In this document: piece after piece, positions 24,178 to 32,265 of the stretch
Numbering within the stretch: the stretch's first letter is position 1
Layout of the letters: each line of letters opens with the position of its first letter
Program-made: the position numbers and the translations under genes
IMG/VR virus record: IMGVR_UViG_3300001782_000147
Coordinates: 1 to 47,617 of that record
DNA length: 47,617 nt
Source: a virus
Reading direction: 5' to 3' (one strand)
Notes under the pieces: model-generated
Seen by the model: the letters and a program-made list of their open reading frames with translations, nothing else
What the model was told of the DNA's origin: nothing
The model's database searches: none

Positions 24178-25000
24178 AAGCCTTTTTCGCTCCTATTGTG
24201 CTGATTGTTAACCTCGATTTGCTTGACGGTACAGCAATCAACTTGCTTTTGCTGCTTGGAGTTCCTATCAAAGAAGATTTTGAATATAATGAAGTTAAAC
24301 CGATTGACATATCCATAAGCTTTTCAGTTCCATAACCACTGTTCCACAAAAAATCACGTTCGGCTTGTGTTAAAACTTTATCAACCCAAAAACCAAAGCA
24401 ATCAAAATAAGCGTCTATAGGGTCGCCTCCGCTAAAGTTCGCACCGATGTGAGTAGGGTGTGTTTGTATTGATTTTTTGGGTCTGCCTGTTTGTGAGGCA
24501 TAAAGGGTATTGCCATTGTCAATCCAGATATGGGCACTTGCATTTGTATTGTGAACACGCTGACAAATAATTTGATGCCAATCCCCATCATCGGGTATGG
24601 CATTTATATCTGTCTGCAAGTTAATTCCATATCCAGCATCGTAGTCATAAAAATGAATTCGCTTTGCAGCACTAAAACGGACAGCCCAAATCCCTTCATT
24701 ACCACTATCAGTCCTTTGAACTACAAAAGAACCATCATTATTATAATCTGATAATTTAACCCAGAAAGCTACCGCAAAGCTCATTATGCCGTATGCACCA
24801 TCCAAAACTGTTATATAGTCTGGGATGGCATCATCGCTTCTCAATGATTGATTTATTTTTCCGGCAGATGATAGGATATTTGTATTGCGTTGTGCCGTAC
24901 CATCTGAATGTCCAGATATAGAATTCAACACGGTTTTGTTGGCTGCATTATCGTTCATCTTCAAATGCATACTGCAATTTTCACGCAAATCAACCGACAT
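24170..25000 (-). CDS. LamG/concanavalin-like fibre protein
   Basis: A 276-residue protein whose core (about 10-215) is a LamG-like jelly roll: LHLKMNDN-type opening (here CSMHLKMNDNAANKTV), then MSFAVAFWVKLSDYNNDGSFVV, DGDWHQIICQRVHN and AHIWIDNG. Such domains bind carbohydrate or surface polymers. The C-terminal 45 residues are a Ser/Lys-rich repeat (SKSSLIGTPSSKSKLIAVPSSKSRL). It sits beside another beta-rich gene just before the terminase genes, far from the tail tip genes, so it may be a head fibre. Confidence 0.65.
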   Translation of the reverse strand: MSVDLRENCSMHLKMNDNAANKTVLNSISGHSDGTAQRNTNILSSAGKINQSLRSDDAIPDYITVLDGAYGIMSFAVAFWVKLSDYNNDGSFVVQRTDSGNEGIWAVRFSAAKRIHFYDYDAGYGINLQTDINAIPDDGDWHQIICQRVHNTNASAHIWIDNGNTLYASQTGRPKKSIQTHPTHIGANFSGGDPIDAYFDCFGFWVDKVLTQAERDFLWNSGYGTEKLMDMSIGLTSLYSKSSLIGTPSSKSKLIAVPSSKSRLTISTIGAKKAYG

Positions 25001-25241
25001 CTTTTTCTCCGTTCGTGTTCAATTTCTCGACAGATTTTTTCCCAATTTCGAGAAGCTCGTTCGACAAATTACTCGTCGATTTTTCAAGCTGATTGAGATT
25101 TGCCAACGCACGTGTATACATTTGTTCTAAGATATTCCGACAGTCACCGAGTGCCTGTTGAAACTCCGTTACGACCGCCGATAACTGATTTGCTTCTCTC
25201 CGGATTATTCGGCAACGGTCTTGTTCTTCATCTTTCAGCAT
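24990..25241 (-). CDS. Small coiled-coil protein
   Basis: An 83-residue, almost entirely helical protein (MLKDEEQDRCRIIRREANQL...), with heptad-like spacing from about 15 to 70. AGAGGTG provides a ribosome binding site. It overlaps the LamG gene start by eleven bases. It may trimerise or chaperone the fibre that follows, or belong to the packaging group; no family recognised. Confidence 0.5.
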   Translation of the reverse strand: MLKDEEQDRCRIIRREANQLSAVVTEFQQALGDCRNILEQMYTRALANLNQLEKSTSNLSNELLEIGKKSVEKLNTNGEKDVG

Positions 25242-25293
25242 ATATAAATCACCTCTTTTTTTAACGTAAAACCGCTCAGAATGGATTGCAAAA

Positions 25294-25749
25294 TTATTTC
25301 TGAGAAATTTTTGAAATATCGAACGGACTTTTTATAAGTTTCGGTCTATCCTCAGCTTGCTTATCCTTACGTAGTTCGTCGATGTACTGCAAAATCGGCA
25401 TAATATCCCTGAAAGCAGCTTTGATTTTCGGAACTGTAACATAGACAACCGCTCCACATTTCGGGCATTTAGTTGACGTTCTGCCGATAAGCTGAACAAG
25501 ATAGCTTTTCTTGACGTGCTCAGCGACGGTGAGGTTATTCTCGAACTCCTGCTTAGCTTTCGTATCCGTTTTTTTTTGAGCGTCTTGTTCGATTTTCAGC
25601 AACCGCTCATCCCAACGGTCGAGCCGCCTGTATTTGCGAATTGTAGGTTCAGAAACCCGTAACTTCCTCGAAACTTGTGCGATAGACTTCTTTTTCAGCC
25701 ACGCTTGAAACAGTTGTTCACGTTTTTTTAGAGTTAACGGTAACGCCAT
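25294..25749 (-). CDS. Terminase small subunit-like HTH protein
   Basis: A 151-residue protein with an N-terminal helix-turn-helix (QLFQAWLKKKSIAQVSRKLRVSEPTIRKYRR, about 12-42, split by key residues S-I-x-x-V-x-x-x-L-x-V-S-x-x-T-I) and a Cys-x2-Cys zinc knuckle (about 96-99). The C-terminus is helical. TerS proteins recognise pac sites and feed TerL. It is placed upstream of the packaging genes, although four genes intervene before TerL. There is no clear SD and a short 6-base gap after the DUF4338 gene. Confidence 0.6.
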   Translation of the reverse strand: MALPLTLKKREQLFQAWLKKKSIAQVSRKLRVSEPTIRKYRRLDRWDERLLKIEQDAQKKTDTKAKQEFENNLTVAEHVKKSYLVQLIGRTSTKCPKCGAVVYVTVPKIKAAFRDIMPILQYIDELRKDKQAEDRPKLIKSPFDISKISQK

Positions 25750-25755
25750 ATTTGA

Positions 25756-26895
25756 TTACGTAGAAATAGCAGGACGCACGGATTTGCACCGGCCTCTACT
25801 GTCTGGATTGACAGTCGCAACGCTATCTTTGCTTGCCCCGCTTATTACTGATTCACAATGTTTTATCTGACTATTGATAAGATAAGAATTAAAATCGAAT
25901 GATTGAATCTCGTCAATCTTTTTTGGCAATCTCATAGAATACCAACGGTTGAGCCACCAGTCACGAACACTGTTTTCAGGTCTGTTGACTTGACATCTTA
26001 ACTGCTTCGATTCACCACGTAGAACTGAAAGACTATTTTTTGCAAATAGACTCATATATACTCCGCGTTGTTGCTGTGACTTAATTGTCTCATTTGGAAT
26101 ATGGAGAGCGTTACAAATAGCAAACAGACTTAAAAGTTTAGAGTCCATTCCAAAGAAGCCGTGAGCACGGCTTAATAAATTATTCTCCTTCATAAACGCA
26201 CGAATGAGTTTCCAATCTGCTTCGTTGATATGACTGACACCGCCGCCGGGTGTATCACCGATATATTCCCATTCCTTAACTCGGTTGTATATAGATGATT
26301 TTCCGAAAAGAGAAGTCGTGCACATACCGGCAAGTTTTTCTCCGTATCGGTTGTGCCAATCTTTGCGGATTCGATTAGACGTGATAGCGACTATCTGATA
26401 CTTACCGCCGGTTAGCAATCCGAATGGTGCTACACAAACACACGTACCGACGTTTGCAAGAAAATTCAGTCCGCCGTGATTCCGTCGTTTCAAAGTCCAG
26501 CCGATGTATTTCTCACGCGGTCCTAAAATCAGAACATCGGAACCAATATCAAGCACTCCGATTATGCCGTTTGTATTTGCATCAATGCAAAATAAATATA
26601 ATGCTCGACCGGGTCGATGCGTAAATGGTGCACTTGAAAGAATGTTACGATACCAAAACCACAAGTCTCTCGTCTCCGGACTGACATATACAAGTTTCGG
26701 AGAAATATTTTTATAATTAACTTTTGCCATCAACTTTATGCAGCCACGTTCGAGTTTACGAAGTCTTGTGTACCACTTTTTGAGATTTTCTAATTTACGT
26801 TCGAGCAAGACCGCACGAACGTCGTCCTTCGACTTCGGTATTTTACTTCTGATACGGTTAAATACTTCTCTTATCTCTTTTTCGAGTTTATACAT
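25756..26895 (-). CDS. DUF4338 (DruA-related) protein
   Basis: A 379-residue protein whose centre fits DUF4338, the fold of Druantia DruA: GRALYLFCIDANTNGIIGVL, DIGSDVLILGPREKYIGWT (about 117-145), NFLANVGTCVCVAPFGLL, then RIRKDWHNRYGEKL and SSIYNRVKEWEYIGDTPG. An N-terminal Lys/Arg-rich helix (about 1-60) precedes it. No other Druantia gene is present. It starts inside the ParB-like gene and precedes TerS, so a role in DNA modification or packaging, in the manner of Mu Mom, is possible but unproved. No SD is visible. Confidence 0.6.
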   Translation of the reverse strand: MYKLEKEIREVFNRIRSKIPKSKDDVRAVLLERKLENLKKWYTRLRKLERGCIKLMAKVNYKNISPKLVYVSPETRDLWFWYRNILSSAPFTHRPGRALYLFCIDANTNGIIGVLDIGSDVLILGPREKYIGWTLKRRNHGGLNFLANVGTCVCVAPFGLLTGGKYQIVAITSNRIRKDWHNRYGEKLAGMCTTSLFGKSSIYNRVKEWEYIGDTPGGGVSHINEADWKLIRAFMKENNLLSRAHGFFGMDSKLLSLFAICNALHIPNETIKSQQQRGVYMSLFAKNSLSVLRGESKQLRCQVNRPENSVRDWWLNRWYSMRLPKKIDEIQSFDFNSYLINSQIKHCESVISGASKDSVATVNPDSRGRCKSVRPAIST

Positions 26896-27542
26896 TTTGT
26901 CAAAAGATAATGTAAGGCGTTCCCGGCCTTATGAGGGTTCTTTGAACTTTCGCCGTGACCATTTTCGATAGCTTTATTGATAATTTTCTTAACGTGCTCA
27001 GCTTGATTTGAAGTTAGACGAAAAACAACTTCGATGATTCCTTTTGACTCACTTTCCTCCGGAGTATAATCCGGGTCTATCGTAGGCCCGACAACTATAT
27101 TTTCTATTTCCTCCGGGGTAAAACCGGTCAGGCCGAGGTCGACATCGAGCTGGTTAAACTCCGTGAATAAGTCCGCGAGTTTAAGTCCGTCCCAATCGGC
27201 TAACTCAACCGACTTGTTGTCGAAAACTCCGTATACACGAGCGTCAACTTCGTCAAGGTCAAGATAGATAACCGGTATGATTTTTGCCCCCATTTTTTCC
27301 ATTGCCTTCAATCGCGTGTGACCTGCGATTACAATGTTGTCCGCTCGTCTAACGAGTATCGGATTAGTGTATCCGAAAGCCTCAATCGACCGGACGACAG
27401 CGTCGACCGACTCGTCATTCTTACGCGGATTCCCGGAGAACGGAATGACCTTGTCTATCGGTACATATTCGACCGTAAGCTGTTTTTTAGTTTTGACTGA
27501 TTTGCTGACCGGTTTCTTTGACTTGCCGGTTTTCTTTTTCAT
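26871..27542 (-). CDS. ParB/sulfiredoxin-fold nuclease-like protein
   Basis: A 223-residue protein. After a Lys-rich N-terminus (1-25) comes the ParB N-terminal fold: VPIDKVIPFSGNPRKNDESVD (about 27-47), SIEAFGYTNPILVRR and IVIAGHTRLKAMEKMG (about 72-87). Phage versions are usually linked to DNA modification or packaging genes. The C-terminal part (about 140-223) is charged and specific. AAAGGAG lies 20 bases upstream and serves better a 22-codon overlapping frame starting ATG GCG ATA, so translation may be reinitiated or coupled. Confidence 0.8.
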   Translation of the reverse strand: MKKKTGKSKKPVSKSVKTKKQLTVEYVPIDKVIPFSGNPRKNDESVDAVVRSIEAFGYTNPILVRRADNIVIAGHTRLKAMEKMGAKIIPVIYLDLDEVDARVYGVFDNKSVELADWDGLKLADLFTEFNQLDVDLGLTGFTPEEIENIVVGPTIDPDYTPEESESKGIIEVVFRLTSNQAEHVKKIINKAIENGHGESSKNPHKAGNALHYLLTKCINSKKR

Positions 27543-27571
27543 TTTTTATCGCCATTCTGTGCTCCTTTAGG

Positions 27572-28075
27572 TCAAAAAGGTATGTTTTCGTCTGCCGATG
27601 ATTCCTTGTCAACCGGAATCTCATCGAGCCAGCGTTCCGTCCCGGAGCGTCTACTCTCGATACTATCGCCAGAAGCCTTGTCTGGACGCCCCACATCGCC
27701 CGTATTGCGTTTTGGCCGGTCGTCGGTACTGTTTTTACCTAACATATCCGGAATCGCAAAAGACTCGACTATAACGCGGTGTTTTCGCTGCTTCGTGTTC
27801 GTTTTCTTGCTCGTCCAGATTTCCAGCGTCAACCGGCCTTCAATGAAAATTGGTTTGCCCTTGTGCGTATTATTCTTGATAACCTTAGCCGGTTCTCCGA
27901 ACGCCCGGCAATCGATAAAACAGACCTCGTTTTGCTTCTCCCCGGACTTGTCGTTATAATACCGGTTCACAGCTAAGGTAAAATCAGCAGCCGCTACCTG
28001 ATTCGGCATATATCCGAACCGTACATCATTCGTCAAACGACCGAACAGAAAAACCTTGTTGACATCAGCCATCAT
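27572..28075 (-). CDS. ssb: Single-stranded DNA-binding protein
   Basis: A 167-residue SSB with an OB fold (MMADVNKVFLFGRLTNDVRF, VAAADFTLAVNRYYND, FIDCRAFGEPAKVIKNNTHKG, IFIEGRLTLEIW; about 1-105), a Ser/Arg/Lys-rich linker and the acidic C-terminal tip DENIPF used to recruit partner proteins. The start ATG 28075 follows GGGAG; 12 upstream in-frame codons are less likely. It supports replication and recombination with the Rad50-like ATPase and nucleases of this genome. Confidence 0.88.
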   Translation of the reverse strand: MMADVNKVFLFGRLTNDVRFGYMPNQVAAADFTLAVNRYYNDKSGEKQNEVCFIDCRAFGEPAKVIKNNTHKGKPIFIEGRLTLEIWTSKKTNTKQRKHRVIVESFAIPDMLGKNSTDDRPKRNTGDVGRPDKASGDSIESRRSGTERWLDEIPVDKESSADENIPF

Positions 28076-28254
28076 TCTTTCTCCCGCATCTTTTTTGTTA
28101 AAAAACATAAAGCCTTAATGTGTTTTTGTGGTTCTGGCAGTTGTTGTATAAATTGCCTCAGCGTCAAAGTTGTTAATGCTCTGCCCTGCAAGAAAGCTGA
28201 ACATTTGAACAGAAGTTTTTTGCTCATAAACCACTGAATAGCCGCATTTAACAA
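28072..28254 (-). CDS. Uncertain small basic ORF upstream of ssb
   Basis: The 240 bases between the PD-(D/E)XK gene and ssb contain a frame open from the previous gene to TGA 28072, which overlaps the ssb start in an ATGATG cluster. The product is basic and helical (MSKKLLFKCSAFLQGR... and LTKKMREKE at the end). The only starts are TTG 28254 or ATG 28227, both with weak ribosome binding sites. It may be a small coupled gene or a decayed one; no family recognised. Confidence 0.3.
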   Translation of the reverse strand: MLNAAIQWFMSKKLLFKCSAFLQGRALTTLTLRQFIQQLPEPQKHIKALCFLTKKMREKE

Positions 28255-28328
28255 ACGAAAACCGCTTATCGTATTGGCTGCGGCAACAAAAAGAACCGGA
28301 TTCGGCCAACATCTGTTATTGCATACTG

Positions 28329-28853
28329 TTATTCTCGTTTTTCTTTCTCCACCCTTTCTATGAAAACCGCAGTTGAAATCCGCAATCTGCGCAAGATAGA
28401 AACGAGAAAGTTTACTTCTGCGTGTTTATCCGCATCAAACATCAAGGAGTCCTTTGCTTTTCTGATTGAGCGAAATCCGCCTATTTTCTCATATACATTT
28501 AGAAGTCCCAAGCCGTCCGGTAGTTCTTCCGGTTTCACAAGACCAACGGGTACTGCATAATATCGGTGCTGCCCCATCCCGTTTTGGGAATCTCTTCTGA
28601 AAGATTTGTTTTTATCAGCAAAAAAATCTGGACGTGATGTTTTACACTCTATTAGACAGGAGTCACCACCATAACCAAAACCCATCACGTCCGGCGTCTC
28701 TGAATTTGATGTATGCAATTCTTTGGCTGTTACCCTATACCCTTTGCCACGCAACCACGCTTCCGCCCTATTGACAAGTTCACTGTGGGTAATTTTCGGG
28801 ATGTTTTCACTTTTTCCTTCAGTAAAATAATCAAGTTTTCTGATTACTGGCAT
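28329..28853 (-). CDS. PD-(D/E)XK nuclease-like protein (MmcB-like)
   Basis: A 174-residue protein with the restriction-like core: an N-terminal helix with Glu (HSELVNRAEAWLRGKGY, about 23-39), PDVMGFGYGGDSCLIECKTSRPDF (about 54-77; Asp and Glu-x-Lys) and RYYAVPVGLVKPEELPDGLGLL. This is close to MmcB-type and phage nuclease-like proteins. It likely acts in recombination or repair. It overlaps the coiled-coil gene start region by 23 bases. Confidence 0.7.
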   Translation of the reverse strand: MPVIRKLDYFTEGKSENIPKITHSELVNRAEAWLRGKGYRVTAKELHTSNSETPDVMGFGYGGDSCLIECKTSRPDFFADKNKSFRRDSQNGMGQHRYYAVPVGLVKPEELPDGLGLLNVYEKIGGFRSIRKAKDSLMFDADKHAEVNFLVSILRRLRISTAVFIERVEKEKRE

Positions 28854-29652
28854 TTTTTTTCCCCAGCATATCTATTGTTTCCTCAATCTGTTTGTCAAAT
28901 TGCTCGTCGGCAAAATTGTATCCTGCAAGAAAAGCCATCTCTAACCGATTGCGAAGATATTGACCTGATGCTTGGCCTTCGCTGCATTTTTTGCCATCTT
29001 CACTCTCAAACCATTTATCCCTTGCTTTTGCTAATTCTGATTTCATCTCATTCACCGCCTTTCTTCTTTTAATTGCTTCGGGATTAAGGGTTTTTATGAT
29101 AAGCTCGGAAGCTTCTCTGCTTTTGTTTGTGTTAATTAAGTAATGACAATCCCATATTAGTTTCTCAAGCCGCTCGATTCGTGGTTGTAATTTAGCAGCA
29201 CAATCTCGAAATCCCCTTGCGTATTGGCCGTCCATTATCCCCGTTAATTCCTTGATTCGCTGGGCTTGCTGCTGAAGGCAGGCGAGGGCTTGTTCAAAAC
29301 CTGTTAATAAATTGTCTATTTCCCCAAAAGTATCATCCCAACCAACACAATGTTCTTTTATGTTGTGTCTTGCCCCTGCTATGGCTTGCCGACATTTTTT
29401 CAGAAACTCATCGCTCGGCTGGCAATGTTCGGCCTTTATCACTGTTACATCTATACCCAATTCTTCCTTTGCTGCTTGTTTACTAAATTCATCCGCCACA
29501 AGTACGGGTGGATGTTGCTCGGCCTTGAGAAGGGAGAGGACTTGATTGATAAGACAGGCGGGACAATCACAATGGGTTCTATCGTGTTCCCAATTAAAAT
29601 CTTTGTCTGTTAAGCACTTTTCCAATAACTCAATCGCTTTTTCATTGCTCAT
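28831..29652 (-). CDS. Cysteine-containing coiled-coil protein
   Basis: A 273-residue protein beginning MSNEKAIELLEKCLTDKDF, with a Cys/His cluster (HDRTHCDCPACL, about 23-34) and long helical segments (LLTGFEQALACLQQQAQRIKEL and ERLEKLIWDCHYLI). The N-terminal Cys-x-Cys-x2-Cys could bind zinc. Similar mosaic coiled-coil proteins are frequent in phages and are of unknown function. The start ATG is overlapped by the stop of the upstream zinc-finger gene (ATGA). Confidence 0.6.
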   Translation of the reverse strand: MSNEKAIELLEKCLTDKDFNWEHDRTHCDCPACLINQVLSLLKAEQHPPVLVADEFSKQAAKEELGIDVTVIKAEHCQPSDEFLKKCRQAIAGARHNIKEHCVGWDDTFGEIDNLLTGFEQALACLQQQAQRIKELTGIMDGQYARGFRDCAAKLQPRIERLEKLIWDCHYLINTNKSREASELIIKTLNPEAIKRRKAVNEMKSELAKARDKWFESEDGKKCSEGQASGQYLRNRLEMAFLAGYNFADEQFDKQIEETIDMLGKKNASNQKT

Positions 29653-29822
29653 TTTTTAGCTCCTTCGCTAAACCTATAAAGATATTTCTCACCAGATGTA
29701 TACGATATTACGCAATTTTGTTTTTTATCACGATGCATAGCTCTGTGTCGGGCAATACCCAAATAATGGAAATCTTTTTTACAAGTGTAGCAATAGCAAT
29801 TTTTATCGTTTGTTACCTTCAT
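29649..29822 (-). CDS. Small C2H2-type zinc-finger protein (57 residues)
   Basis: ATG 29822 opens a 57-codon frame behind AAGGAAG. The product has Cys11-Tyr-Thr-Cys14 and His26-x3-His30 around an 11-residue spacer with an internal His, a classical C2H2-like finger (CYTCKKDFHYLGIARHRAMH). The tail holds a second Cys and aromatic residues. Its stop overlaps the next start (ATGA), and its start lies inside the end of the preceding gene. Possible DNA or RNA binding regulator. Confidence 0.6.
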   Translation of the reverse strand: MKVTNDKNCYCYTCKKDFHYLGIARHRAMHRDKKQNCVISYTSGEKYLYRFSEGAKK

Positions 29823-30018
29823 TTTTTACTTCCTTTGTTTCAAGTTCCGTATAAATTCTAAAATCCATTAAGCAATGAACAGCCGTTCTCGCTTGGTCGA
29901 TATGCAGTTTGATTCCGCACAAATCCGCATACGTCGGATTAACCCGACCGAGTTTTTCTTTTGCTTTTGTCAGGTGGTCTAACGCGTCGCTCTTGAGCAA
30001 TTCTTTTTCCGGCAACAT
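29803..30018 (-). CDS. Small helical protein
   Basis: A 71-residue helical protein (MLPEKELLKSDALDHLTKAKEKL...) with two predicted helices joined by NPTYADLCGIK. It overlaps the nuclease-like gene upstream by 80 bases in another frame and the zinc-finger gene downstream by 20 bases. The long upstream overlap is odd for phage genes, but both frames look protein-like. Function unknown. Confidence 0.5.
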   Translation of the reverse strand: MLPEKELLKSDALDHLTKAKEKLGRVNPTYADLCGIKLHIDQARTAVHCLMDFRIYTELETKEVKNEGNKR

Positions 30019-30535
30019 ACATCAGCCCTCTAAATAACATATTATCAATCATTGGTTTTAATGTTTTATTCTTGAAATACACACTTGCGTTTATGACTTC
30101 GTAGCCAAGTTGCTGTATATCCGAGATTCTCTTTATTTTCGTCCGTCCGGTTTTCTTGCGACCGGTCGGTATTCTATCGATTATCAATGCTGCCTTGACG
30201 TCCGGGTAATACCGCTTCAAACACCGCAGACGCGTCACGTCTTTTTGTTCCATTAGTCCTTTGATTTCGTGATAGATAAGCTCGTCGTTTTCGGTCACTA
30301 TACCAAAATCAAGACGGTAGACCGTGACACCGTGTTTTTTGTGTTCGGTAAAATCGAAAGTCTTCTGCTCGTAATCCCACGACTTTATTCGAACGCCGAA
30401 AATCGTTTTTGCCAAATCCGGAATCAGCAGGCAAAGCTCCAGCACGCACGCCCACTTCGCTTCGAACCGGCTCTTATAGTACCGGAGCTTACCGCCTATC
30501 CGATACCACGCCTTTTGACTTCGTCTGTGATTCAT
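29939..30535 (-). CDS. PD-(D/E)XK-type nuclease-like protein (DUF1064-like)
   Basis: A 198-residue protein with an endonuclease-like core: FEAKWACVLELC (Glu, about 24-35), VYRLDFGIVTENDELIYHEIKG (Asp and Glu-x-Lys, about 72-93) and RLRCLKRYYPDVKAALI. The arrangement R-L-D-F...E-I-K-G followed by helix and K-R-Y-Y-P matches small phage nucleases/DUF1064. Possibly a Holliday-junction or repair nuclease. The C-terminus is Arg/Lys-rich. Confidence 0.6.
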   Translation of the reverse strand: MNHRRSQKAWYRIGGKLRYYKSRFEAKWACVLELCLLIPDLAKTIFGVRIKSWDYEQKTFDFTEHKKHGVTVYRLDFGIVTENDELIYHEIKGLMEQKDVTRLRCLKRYYPDVKAALIIDRIPTGRKKTGRTKIKRISDIQQLGYEVINASVYFKNKTLKPMIDNMLFRGLMYVAGKRIAQERRVRPPDKSKRKTRSG

Positions 30536-31280
30536 TCAATAGTTTCCTTAGATTTTCTGCCGCTTCTTTCGCGGCCTTCGCAATGCGGTTGTGCTCTCGT
30601 TCGGTGTTCTCAAGGTCCCTGATGTGCATTCCGATTCGCGTCGCATCTCGAACAATCTCGACCGCTTCTCCGAGCGAACGCCCGTTATATGTACTTATTT
30701 CAATACCGGAGATTTCCTCGAATCGTTTAACCTGTTCAAGAATGTTGTTTACCCTAACCATAAGGTCTTTTTGCGGTAATTGACCTTGAGTAATGCCGTC
30801 TTTTTTCCCTCGTTCGTACTCCGCGTGCAACTGTGCTCCTACCGGAGAATTTACATAGATTTTTTTGAATAATGACACGAGAAAACCACGCGTCCACGTC
30901 TCTGCCTCTCGTTTCGGTGCTGCTCTTACCTGTCGTAATCCTTGACCGTACGGAATCAGTAAACCCCAATACGGCGGTAACTCCGCTATATTAACGATAG
31001 TTTTGTCACCGACGACTAGCCACCACCGGTCACAGTAGCCTTGAATGTTCTCCGACTTTTTAAGATTCCGGAATTCCTTCAAAACATCGTCACGATTTGT
31101 TTTGAGTTCGAATCCGTGAACCTCGCACCCTCTCGACGGATAGAGATTGACCGCCATACCGTCCGCGTAAGTTACTGCGGAACTGTAACCGAGCGTACTT
31201 CGGACTTCCCTGATATAAATCCACTCCGGCATACAGAATCGGCTCTTTAATCTTGCGTGTAATTCGTCAACCGTCAGCAT
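30489..31280 (-). CDS. PD-(D/E)XK-like protein with C-terminal coiled coil
   Basis: A 263-residue protein. The N-terminal domain has YADGMAVNLYPSRG (Asp), HGFELKTNRDDVLKEFRNLKK (Glu-x-Lys) and YCDRWWLVVGD (about 40-92), the nuclease-like family seen in many phages. After residue 145 it becomes helical, ending in a charged coil (ENTEREHNRIAKAAKEAAENL). It may process DNA with the Rad50-like protein. It overlaps the following nuclease gene by 47 bases. Confidence 0.65.
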   Translation of the reverse strand: MLTVDELHARLKSRFCMPEWIYIREVRSTLGYSSAVTYADGMAVNLYPSRGCEVHGFELKTNRDDVLKEFRNLKKSENIQGYCDRWWLVVGDKTIVNIAELPPYWGLLIPYGQGLRQVRAAPKREAETWTRGFLVSLFKKIYVNSPVGAQLHAEYERGKKDGITQGQLPQKDLMVRVNNILEQVKRFEEISGIEISTYNGRSLGEAVEIVRDATRIGMHIRDLENTEREHNRIAKAAKEAAENLRKLLNESQTKSKGVVSDRR

Positions 31281-31512
31281 TCTTATCTCCGAGTTCTTTT
31301 GCCAATTGAATCATCCGTTCGCTTATGAATGGTTCGGCATTTATGTCAACATCGAGAATGTCCGGAATGAACTCTAAACGTATTTTGTTTGGTTCGTTCC
31401 TATTACAATCCATCAAAATTTCAACTGCTGTAACTTCCAGCGGCTTACCATCCATTAAGATTTTCACGTCATTTGGGAACGCACCGCTTTTAATTTCAAA
31501 TTTGTGTAGCAT
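31267..31512 (-). CDS. Small phage protein of unknown function
   Basis: An 81-residue acidic protein with alternating beta-type segments (FPNDVKILMDGKPLEVTAVEIL, IRLEFIPDILDVDINA) and a helical end (ISERMIQLAKELGD). It overlaps the next gene by 14 bases and starts two bases after the small basic ORF. No family recognised. Confidence 0.55.
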   Translation of the reverse strand: MLHKFEIKSGAFPNDVKILMDGKPLEVTAVEILMDCNRNEPNKIRLEFIPDILDVDINAEPFISERMIQLAKELGDKNADG

Positions 31513-31514
31513 TA

Positions 31515-31637
31515 CTATCCTCTTTTCCGTTTGCTTCGTTTTTTCCGTATGCGTGTTTTTTTCGACCGACGCATCTTTTCCGCTTCTCTCTGAACCTTAC
31601 GTCGTACAGCACCGGACATCGTGACGATTTCAACCAT
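31515..31637 (-). CDS. Very small, highly basic protein (40 residues)
   Basis: ATG 31637 lies in the end of the zinc-ribbon gene and opens 40 codons, ending two bases before the next start. Half of the residues are Arg or Lys (RSKKTRIRKKRSKRKRG at the end), so it could bind nucleic acid. The tight packing between two overlapping neighbours supports a real gene over chance, but no homolog is recognised. Confidence 0.45.
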   Translation of the reverse strand: MVEIVTMSGAVRRKVQREAEKMRRSKKTRIRKKRSKRKRG

Positions 31638-31893
31638 TTTCTCGAATTTCCTTCCGGACCTTATTTACCGCGTGTGCCGGGTGAAGTCCTTGCTTCTCGT
31701 ATTTTTTGACTCGGTTCTTAAATTCTGCAAGCAAAGCATTGTCACCGTGACACGTAGGACAATCAAAATCTTTAGTTTCCCATCCGTTTTCAGAACCGTT
31801 TGTAACAATTTCTAATTTAGTTAGACATCCGTGACACGTTGCAACTTCATTGTCATTTGGTTCGTTTTTAGGCCACACAAAATATCCAAACAT
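31630..31893 (-). CDS. Zinc-ribbon protein with helical tail
   Basis: An 87-residue protein with Cys20-x2-Cys23 (CHGCLTKLE) and Cys45-x2-Cys48 (CPTCHGD) forming a zinc ribbon, then a basic helix (LLAEFKNRVKKYEKQG) and a second helix. Ribosome binding site GGAGCTAAA. Likely a small nucleic-acid-binding or structural phage protein. Confidence 0.6.
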   Translation of the reverse strand: MFGYFVWPKNEPNDNEVATCHGCLTKLEIVTNGSENGWETKDFDCPTCHGDNALLAEFKNRVKKYEKQGLHPAHAVNKVRKEIRENG

Positions 31894-31902
31894 TTTAGCT
31901 CC

Positions 31903-32265
31903 TTAAACTAATTCCACCGGCGGTTGCGGCACTGTTCTTTTTTGTGGTTTCCATAAGTGCAAACAATACGGGTGGAGATTCTTATATTTGTCTTTCGACG
32001 GGTGATACTGCACGACCGTCTCGTCCGGATTCCAAAAGAGATTTTTAACAAAGCACATCTCCGCCCACGTCGGCGGTCTACATTCCGAAGTGTGAACGGA
32101 GACGTGGTCCCAACCGTGACCCCAGCTTGCAACCACGAATAAGACTATGTGGTCACGGTCGATTCGTAGCGAAAGACCGGTTTTGCCTTCCGAAAAAATC
32201 AGGACCGGATTTCCGTTTTTGTGAATGTCGCAAAGCTGCCTATAAATTTGTTGTTTGCTTCTCAT
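31903..32265 (-). CDS. DUF7694-type conserved phage protein
   Basis: A 120-residue protein with the well conserved core GWDHVSVHTSECRPPTWAEM (about 51-70), then CFVKNLFWNPDETVVQYHP and HPYCLHLWKPQ. This block is found in many phages with no known function. It overlaps the MazG-like gene stop by one base. Confidence 0.75.
   Translation of the reverse strand: MRSKQQIYRQLCDIHKNGNPVLIFSEGKTGLSLRIDRDHIVLFVVASWGHGWDHVSVHTSECRPPTWAEMCFVKNLFWNPDETVVQYHPSKDKYKNLHPYCLHLWKPQKRTVPQPPVELV

Noticed and set aside
25756-26895. A Druantia defence system
   Set aside because: Only the DruA-related protein is present; no large helicase (DruE) or other Druantia components are near, and the gene is part of the phage packaging unit.
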